Part shown: positions 6,815 through 11,373 of the stretch, one piece after another
Layout: the number at the start of each line of letters is the position of its first letter
Position numbering within the stretch: the first letter of the stretch is position 1
Assembly: GCA_031549965.1 (NCBI GenBank)
Contig: JAVBPB010000128.1
Location: 1 to 11,373 of the forward strand
DNA from: JAVBPB01 sp031549965
Lineage (GTDB): Bacteria; Bacillota; Clostridia; Lachnospirales; Lachnospiraceae
Length of the DNA: 11,373 nt
Direction of reading: 5' to 3'
The notes under the pieces: model-generated
The model's database searches: none
What the model was told of the DNA's origin: nothing
Seen by the model: only the letters and a program-made list of their open reading frames with translations
Translations under genes and position numbers: made by a program

Positions 6815-8733
6815 ATATAAAATTAGCTAAATCAGCAGGTTTTTGCTTTGGAGTAAAACGAGCTGTGGAAACGGTTTACAAAGAAATTAATAAAGGTGAT
6901 ACAGTTTATACCTTTGGGCCAATTATTCATAATGAAGAGGTGGTAAAAGATTTTGAGAAAAAAGGTGTAGTTGTAATAAATTCCCTAGATGAATTATCTG
7001 ACATAAAAAAGGGAACCATGATTATTCGGTCTCATGGTGTTTCAAAAGAGGTATACGACAAGTTAAAGCTTCATAATTTTAATATAGTGGATGCAACTTG
7101 CCCTTTTGTAATTAAAATTCACAAAATAGTTAAGGAAAACTGTGAAAATGGCCGAAATATAATAGTAATAGGTAATAATAACCATCCAGAAGTGGAAGGT
7201 ATTAAAGGATGGTGCAGTAAAGAGGTTTTTGTTGTTGAAAATGCAACTGAAGCCGAACAAATTAAGTTTTCTAAAGGCGAAAAAGTGTGTATAGTATCTC
7301 AAACGACATTTAACTACAAGAAATTTCAAGAATTAGTTGAAATTATTCTAAAAAAAGGTTATGATGTAATTGTCATTAATACTATATGTAATGCTACCGA
7401 GGAGCGTCAGACAGAAGCTAAGGAAATAGCAGGTGAAGTCGATGCTATGATAGTTATTGGGAGCAAACATAGTTCTAACACACAAAAGCTTTATGAAATA
7501 TGTAAAAAAGAATGTGAAGATACTTACTATATACAGACACTTAATGATTTGGAACTAATTCAATTAGGATCCATTAGTAGCGTAGGTATTACCGCAGGGG
7601 CATCGACCCCAAACAATATTATTGAGGAGGTTCATACCACTATGTCAGAAATGAATGAATTTGAACAATTATTGGAGGCATCATTAAAGTCAATACACAA
7701 TGGAGAGGTAATAGACGGTACTGTTATCGGTGTAAAAGAAGATGAGATTATCTTAAATATAGGGTACAAGTCAGACGGTATTGTAACTAGAAATGAATAC
7801 ACAAATACTCCTAATGTAGATTTAACAACTGTGGTTAAAATCGGTGATGTATTAACTACAAAAGTATTAAAAGTAAATGATGGCGAAGGACAAGTTCTTT
7901 TAACATATAAAAGACTTGCTGCCGAAAAAGGTAACAAAAGAATTGAAGAAGCATTTAATACTAAAGAAGTACTTACTGCAAGAGTTGCAAGTGTACTTGA
8001 TGGTGGCTTAAGTGTTATTGTTGATGAAGCAAGAGTATTTATACCAGCTAGTTTAGTATCTGATGTATATGAAAAAGATTTATCTAAATATGCAGGTCAA
8101 GAGATTGAATTTGTTATTAGCGAATTTAATCCAAAAAGAAGAAGAGTTATTGGAGATCGTAAACAACTCCTAGTTGCTAAAAAAGCAGAAATGCAAAAAG
8201 AATTATTTGGAAAAATTTCAGTAGGAATGGTAGTTGAAGGTACAGTTAAGAATGTTACTGATTTTGGTGCATTTGTTGATCTTGGCGGTGCTGATGGACT
8301 TTTACACATTTCTGAAATGTCTTGGGGAAGAGTTGAAAACCCTAAAAAGGTATTTAAAGTTGGAGATGTTTTAAAGGTTTTAATTAAAGATATATCAGGA
8401 GAAAAAATTGCACTTAGCTTAAAATTTGAAAAGGCTAATCCATGGATTAAGGCTTCTGAAAATTATGCTGTTGGTAAAGTGGTTACAGGAAAAGTAGCAA
8501 GAATGACTGATTTTGGTGCATTTATTGAATTAGAACCAGGTGTAGATGCTTTACTTCATGTTTCTCAAATTTCAAAAGAACATGTAGAAAAACCATCTGA
8601 TGCACTTAAAGCAGGTCAGGAAATTACTGCTAAAGTTGTAGATTTTAATGAATCTGATAAAAAAATCAGCTTAAGTATTAAAGCTTTGGAAGCTCCAGTA
8701 GAAGAAAAAGTAGAAGAAAAAGTAGAGGAATAA
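6811..8733 (+). CDS. ispH-rpsA: Fusion of HMBPP reductase IspH with ribosomal protein S1 (four S1 domains)
   Basis: Bifunctional 640-aa protein. Residues 1-281 are IspH, the last enzyme of the MEP isoprenoid pathway, which reduces HMBPP to IPP and DMAPP with a 4Fe-4S cluster. The three cluster cysteines C12, C97 and C193 are present, with H40, H75, H125, E127 and T166 at substrate-binding positions, so this half looks active. Four S1 RNA-binding domains follow at about 297-370, 385-452, 470-538 and 555-624. The last two are the most canonical (TDFGAFVDLGGADGLLHIS; TDFGAFIELEPG). An acidic EEKVEEKVEE tail ends the protein. Such fusions are known in Clostridia; free S1 of E. coli has six domains. 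The start is a TTG overlapping cmk's TGA by 4 bp, with AAGGAAGGA at 6796-6804; it gives the expected IspH N-terminus. A separate internal start for the S1 half is possible (see 7624-7644). Confidence 0.96.
   Translation: MNIKLAKSAGFCFGVKRAVETVYKEINKGDTVYTFGPIIHNEEVVKDFEKKGVVVINSLDELSDIKKGTMIIRSHGVSKEVYDKLKLHNFNIVDATCPFVIKIHKIVKENCENGRNIIVIGNNNHPEVEGIKGWCSKEVFVVENATEAEQIKFSKGEKVCIVSQTTFNYKKFQELVEIILKKGYDVIVINTICNATEERQTEAKEIAGEVDAMIVIGSKHSSNTQKLYEICKKECEDTYYIQTLNDLELIQLGSISSVGITAGASTPNNIIEEVHTTMSEMNEFEQLLEASLKSIHNGEVIDGTVIGVKEDEIILNIGYKSDGIVTRNEYTNTPNVDLTTVVKIGDVLTTKVLKVNDGEGQVLLTYKRLAAEKGNKRIEEAFNTKEVLTARVASVLDGGLSVIVDEARVFIPASLVSDVYEKDLSKYAGQEIEFVISEFNPKRRRVIGDRKQLLVAKKAEMQKELFGKISVGMVVEGTVKNVTDFGAFVDLGGADGLLHISEMSWGRVENPKKVFKVGDVLKVLIKDISGEKIALSLKFEKANPWIKASENYAVGKVVTGKVARMTDFGAFIELEPGVDALLHVSQISKEHVEKPSDALKAGQEITAKVVDFNESDKKISLSIKALEAPVEEKVEEKVEE
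7624..7644 (+). promoter_or_regulatory. Candidate internal ribosome binding site and ATG for the S1 half
   Basis: GAGGAGG at 7624-7630 is followed 11 nt later by an ATG (7642-7644) in frame with the fusion gene at Met278. This is where the IspH domain ends and the linker to the first S1 domain begins. Initiation here would yield a 363-aa protein with four S1 domains. The spacing is longer than the 5-9 nt optimum, and the purines also encode Glu-Glu, so it may be coincidental. Confidence 0.35.
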
Positions 8734-8740
8734 ATCTACA

Positions 8741-8757
8741 AAGGAGTTGTGAATATG
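8741..8757 (+). promoter_or_regulatory. Ribosome binding site fixing the cheR start
   Basis: AAGGAG at 8741-8746 stands only 2 nt from an in-frame GTG (8749) but 8 nt from the ATG at 8755. The ATG is therefore the likelier start and shortens the protein by two residues. Confidence 0.8.
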
Positions 8758-9534
8758 GCCAATGATTACACAGCGTTTAAAGAGCATGTTTTTAAACTAA
8801 CAAAAATTGATTTGAATGCATACAAAGAAAGACAAATGAAAAGAAGAATTGATGCACTTATATCAAAGAATAATTTTACAACATATGATGATTATGTTGA
8901 TGCCTTAAAGAAAGATAAGGTCATGTTTGAAGAGTTTGTAAATTATCTGACCATAAATGTTTCAGAGTTTTATAGAAATCCTGAGCAATGGCAATTATTG
9001 GAGAAGGAAATTTTCCCTTACTTATTTAATCTAAGTGGAGATAATCTAAAGATTTGGAGTGCAGCATGTTCTACTGGTGATGAACCATATTCATTAGTAA
9101 TGCTGTTATCTAAATTCCTTCCCCTTTCTAAAATAAAGATTATTGCAACTGATATTGATAAGCAAGTTTTAGATAAGGCCAGACTTGGACTTTATAATGA
9201 AAAGAGTTTAGCTGCTTTGCCGAAGGAATTCAAAGAAAAATATTTTACAAGAGTAGGAGATAGTTCCTTCCAGATCTCAAATGAAATCAAATCAAGAGTA
9301 GATTTTAAACAACATAATTTATTAAAGGATGATTATATCTCTAGTTGTGATTTAATTGTCTGTAGAAATGTACTTATTTATTTTACTGAAGAAGCTAAAG
9401 TAGACATATATAAAAAATTTAATAATGCACTGAAAAAAGATGCTGTTTTATTTGTTGGAAGTACTGAGCAGATAATTCAGCCACAGCTTTTAGGGTATTC
9501 GTCTTTTAAATCATTTTTCTATAAAAAGGCTTAG
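8755..9534 (+). CDS. cheR: CheR-type protein-glutamate O-methyltransferase
   Basis: SAM-dependent methyltransferase of 259 aa, the family length. CheR enzymes methylate glutamates of chemoreceptors in the cytoplasm. The N-terminal helical CheR_N domain (about 1-66) has the basic YKERQMKRRIDALI helix, then NVSEFYRNPEQW (68-79). The catalytic domain carries the SAM motif SAACSTGDEPYSL (102-114), the acidic loop ATDID (131-135) and CRNVLIYF (203-210). Start is chosen at ATG 8755 because of its ribosome binding site. It lies 21 bp after ispH-rpsA and just before a terminator, so it is the last gene of the block. No receptor, cheB, cheA or flagellar gene is in view; its partners may be elsewhere, or it may act on a non-chemotaxis target. 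Symbol is by family; biological role uncertain. Confidence 0.9.
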   Translation: MANDYTAFKEHVFKLTKIDLNAYKERQMKRRIDALISKNNFTTYDDYVDALKKDKVMFEEFVNYLTINVSEFYRNPEQWQLLEKEIFPYLFNLSGDNLKIWSAACSTGDEPYSLVMLLSKFLPLSKIKIIATDIDKQVLDKARLGLYNEKSLAALPKEFKEKYFTRVGDSSFQISNEIKSRVDFKQHNLLKDDYISSCDLIVCRNVLIYFTEEAKVDIYKKFNNALKKDAVLFVGSTEQIIQPQLLGYSSFKSFFYKKA

Positions 9535-9578
9535 AAAAAACAAGTAATTATTCAATTTGGATAGTTACTTGTTTTTTT
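9535..9578. terminator. Bidirectional intrinsic terminator
   Basis: A perfect 13-bp stem joins AAAAAACAAGTAA (9535-9547) to TTACTTGTTTTTT (9565-9577) across a 17-nt loop, with a run of seven T at 9572-9578 on the + strand and six A at 9535-9540 giving the U-tract on the other. It begins at the base after the cheR stop and lies 7 bp beyond the end of the convergent minus-strand gene, so it can end transcripts from both sides. The core stem has few G-C pairs, so strength is uncertain. Confidence 0.85.
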
Positions 9579-9584
9579 GAGTAA

Positions 9585-10040
9585 TTAAATTATTTTTCCA
9601 TCAAGGAATGCATTAAGAATATTTTGTGGTGCATCATAATAGAAACTACTGTTGTAATCATCAATTTTTTCACTAATAAAAGAATTGTAAGCTAAGTATA
9701 AAGCTTCAATGATATCTATGTTTTTTTCTTTTGCTATGCCAAGTATAAGTCGTTTGTAAATCTTTCCTATGTCCCAATAACTAGGGAGAGCATATTTTGC
9801 AAAAGAAAGATTATCGTAGCCCCCCTTAGAGATATTTGCACCATAAATAAAATCATCACTTACGCGGTCGATGTTATCACTGTGGTATATGTCTGCCAGT
9901 TCGTAGATTTTTGAAACAGTGCTTTTACCCAATTTATTGATTACATCTGATCTTTTGTTTTTGGTTTTTCTTCCAATGTATTCAATTAGACTACAAGTGA
10001 AAAAAAGGTCATTATCTTTTGAATCTTCACGTCCTATCAT
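9585..10040 (-). CDS. Uncharacterised partner of the DUF3990-type protein (DUF3791-like N-terminus)
   Basis: Small soluble protein of 151 aa with no signal peptide or membrane segment. I do not know a function. Its N-terminal third (FFTCSLIEYIG, then ADIYHSDNIDRVSDDFI) has spacing reminiscent of the short DUF3791 proteins that often neighbour DUF3990 genes. The C-terminal half has PSYWDIGKIYKRLI and YNSSFYYDAP, which I recall from Lachnospiraceae proteins in the same setting. An upstream in-frame GTG (10055) would add five residues, but AGGAG at 10052-10048 lies 7 nt before the ATG at 10040, so the ATG is preferred. The start overlaps the end of the DUF3990-type gene by 14 bp, so the two are probably translated together. 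An antitoxin or accessory role is inference from this arrangement only. Confidence 0.75.
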   Translation of the reverse strand: MIGREDSKDNDLFFTCSLIEYIGRKTKNKRSDVINKLGKSTVSKIYELADIYHSDNIDRVSDDFIYGANISKGGYDNLSFAKYALPSYWDIGKIYKRLILGIAKEKNIDIIEALYLAYNSFISEKIDDYNSSFYYDAPQNILNAFLDGKII

Positions 10041-10500
10041 ATGAAATCTCCTCACTTGATAAAAATTCTAGGCATTTAAGGGCAGAATCAGAGCAGAAAT
10101 TAATTTGGTGAGTTGGGTATTTAAACTTTGCTAACGCCCAAAATTGCTCTCTTGTAATGATACCGTCAATATAGTCGGCAATATAATTATAAATCTGATC
10201 ATTAGCCATTGCACCGACGACAATGTCATAATTATTTTTGGAGCCATGTCGACAATCAATAATGAACTCAAGCCATTCCTCCGTCATCTCTTTAAATTCC
10301 TTTATTTTTAGATTAGTATTCATTCTGACGGTATATATATTTATTATTGGCGAGTCATATCTCTTTGCCCATCGTTCTGCCTGCTCACGAATAATAGTAC
10401 AGTAGAAGCCAAATCCAAAGTCTTTTGTGTTTTTTGTTTGGATTATTCTGGGGCTCTCTACAGTCATGTAACTGCCGTGGTATACTGTCATTTTGCCCAT
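10027..10500 (-). CDS. DUF3990 domain protein, probable ADP-ribosyltransferase fold
   Basis: Cytoplasmic 157-aa protein matching the DUF3990 pattern: VYHGS (6-10), a DFGFGFYCT block (27-35) followed by QAERWA (40-45), YDIVVGAMANDQIYNYI (91-107) and HQINFCSDSALKCL (131-144). From memory, DUF3990 is grouped with ADP-ribosyltransferase-like folds. The YHGS, GFGFYCT and glutamine strand (Q132) would then correspond to the NAD-binding elements of that fold; this is family inference. It could modify a protein or nucleic acid target, but neither activity nor target is known. Start is ATG with AGGAGG (10514-10509) 8 nt upstream; a second Met at residue 4 is too far from it. It is the first gene of a two-gene minus-strand unit and overlaps its partner by 14 bp. 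Confidence 0.82.
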   Translation of the reverse strand: MGKMTVYHGSYMTVESPRIIQTKNTKDFGFGFYCTIIREQAERWAKRYDSPIINIYTVRMNTNLKIKEFKEMTEEWLEFIIDCRHGSKNNYDIVVGAMANDQIYNYIADYIDGIITREQFWALAKFKYPTHQINFCSDSALKCLEFLSSEEISYDRT

Positions 10501-10526
10501 GTGGCTGACCTCCTTTTTATAATATA

Positions 10527-10553
10527 ATTATATCCTGCAATAAAAAATATCAA
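10527..10553 (-). promoter_or_regulatory. Candidate promoter for the DUF3990-partner pair
   Basis: On the minus strand TATAAT (10532-10527) is preceded by TTGATA (10553-10548) with a 15-bp spacer, shorter than the usual 17. It lies in the 55-bp gap after the nuclease gene, with transcription starting just before the ribosome binding site. It would let the pair be expressed apart from the nuclease gene. AT-richness makes chance matches likely. Confidence 0.4.
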
Positions 10554-10555
10554 AC

Positions 10556-11373
10556 TTACTTTAATACATATTTAAGAATGTGATCTATATATGTTTTCAT
10601 TAGTGTGTGTTCATTTATGACTTCATTAATGGTTTCAAAGTAGGTTATTTTGTCAAAAAAATCTATTTTAAAGTATGGAGTTACAATTTCCTCAAATTGC
10701 GGAATAAAGTTGCCGGTTTTTTTACTGTAGCAGTTTGCAGCTTTTGCTTTAGCTCTAAAGTTCTTATCTACATAAAATGCTACACTTTTATGAATTACTT
10801 TATCTTCAATGGGTAGGTAGTAGTAGTCGTTGTAATTGCTGTAGAAAAATTTGAGCTCATTTTTATATAATTTAACTTTAATGGTTATATTGTCTTTAAA
10901 TCCAGATATAAAAAATAATTCATTGCTAAATTGTATTCTCTTTGGAAGATAAGATAATAAGCACATATTAATTATTAGGTAATTGTCATCTAAAATTATA
11001 TTGGTTATTTCATAATTACCTGTAAATAAATAATTATAACTAAGTATTGGTAATATTTCAACCATTCCCTGTAAATCTTCTTGATTATGTAATATTAATG
11101 AGTCAAATAATTCTTTACTTCTGGTTTCAGAGCGGTCTTTAAATTGTAGATATTTATAATATTCTTCTATTAATTCACCGCCTGAATATTTGTCAATTCT
11201 TTGAATACCCAAAAAATCTTCTATATTTTTTTGCTTTAAATTTGCTAGTTTTAATATTTTTTTATAAGGCATTATTTTTTTGTAAATATCAAAGCTTTCA
11301 AGATTATTAAAATTATAGGAGAGATTATGTTGTGAGCATTTTTTTAATATATAAGGGATATCAAATCCTGTTC
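10556..11373 (-). CDS. YprB/COG3359-type RNase H-like nuclease, 3' part (cut by window edge)
   Basis: C-terminal 272 codons of a longer gene. The frame stays open from the stop at 10556 to the last base; translating past the Met at 11272 gives TGFDIPYILKKC, which is the exonuclease motif with the FDxP core. The Met is therefore internal. Next come KQKNIEDFLGIQR, GGELIEEYYKYL and LHNQEDLQGM, where the Asp after HN fits the third DEDD-type acidic motif. A beta-rich C-terminal region has YLPIEDKVIHKSVAFYVD and AANCYSKKTG, familiar from Clostridial COG3359 proteins. The family is predicted to be a 3'-5' exonuclease-like RNase H fold protein; a substrate is not established to my knowledge. The first acidic motif lies outside the window, so catalytic completeness cannot be judged. 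It ends 55 bp before the DUF3990-type gene. Confidence 0.85.
   Translation of the reverse strand, partial: TGFDIPYILKKCSQHNLSYNFNNLESFDIYKKIMPYKKILKLANLKQKNIEDFLGIQRIDKYSGGELIEEYYKYLQFKDRSETRSKELFDSLILHNQEDLQGMVEILPILSYNYLFTGNYEITNIILDDNYLIINMCLLSYLPKRIQFSNELFFISGFKDNITIKVKLYKNELKFFYSNYNDYYYLPIEDKVIHKSVAFYVDKNFRAKAKAANCYSKKTGNFIPQFEEIVTPYFKIDFFDKITYFETINEVINEHTLMKTYIDHILKYVLK

Noticed and set aside
7063..7329. Minus-strand open frame opposite IspH
   Set aside because: Covered by conserved IspH motifs in the + frame.
7632..8309. Two minus-strand open frames opposite the S1 domains
   Set aside because: The + frame is a clear S1-domain protein; the complements show no domain.
8749..8751. GTG as cheR start
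   Set aside because: Only 2 nt from the ribosome binding site; the ATG at 8755 has normal spacing.
10607..10816. Plus-strand open frame of 69 codons opposite the nuclease gene
   Set aside because: Complement of conserved COG3359-type sequence; aromatic-rich composition looks accidental.

Overview
This AT-rich window reads like a chromosome segment of a low-GC Gram-positive anaerobe of the class Clostridia, most likely a Lachnospiraceae-type organism. Three things support this. The rimO-pgsA-cinA order is typical of Clostridia. The MEP-pathway enzyme IspH is fused to ribosomal protein S1, a hallmark of many Clostridia. The short accessory genes at the right end (DUF3990-type and its partner) are, as I recall, common in gut Lachnospiraceae. 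Nearly all starts have strong AGGAGG-type ribosome binding sites. This taxonomic call rests on recognition, not on a database search.

Left block (67-3836, + strand): rimO (S12 methylthiotransferase), pgsA (phosphatidylglycerophosphate synthase) and cinA (NMN deamidase/CinA) overlap or abut end to end and form one operon. A small lipoprotein gene follows 17 bp later; it has a Thr/Glu-rich spacer and a C-terminal domain resembling GerMN. The 117-bp gap at 3837-3953 is the longest gene-free stretch. It holds an A/T inverted repeat and a plausible promoter.

Middle block (3954-9534, + strand): an RpiR/MurR-family SIS-domain regulator, a HI0933/BaiN-family flavoprotein, cmk (CMP kinase), the ispH-rpsA fusion (HMBPP reductase plus four S1 domains) and a solitary cheR-type methyltransferase. 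Gaps are -4 to about 50 bp, so the block is probably one transcription unit joining nucleotide, isoprenoid and translation functions. A 13-bp perfect stem with U-tracts on both sides ends it at 9535-9578 and can serve as a bidirectional terminator.

Right block (9585-11373, - strand): two overlapping small genes, a DUF3990-type protein (probably ADP-ribosyltransferase fold) and an uncharacterised partner, with their own promoter. Upstream of them, running off the window edge, is the C-terminal part of a YprB/COG3359-type RNase H-like nuclease. The open frame continues through the last base, so this gene is cut by the window, not by a start codon.

The most interesting points are (i) an in-frame ATG with a GAGGAGG Shine-Dalgarno exactly at the IspH/S1 junction, which could make a free S1 protein from the fusion gene, and (ii) the overlapping DUF3990/partner pair, a candidate toxin-antitoxin-like module. 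I saw no tRNA, rRNA, CRISPR array, insertion sequence or riboswitch.
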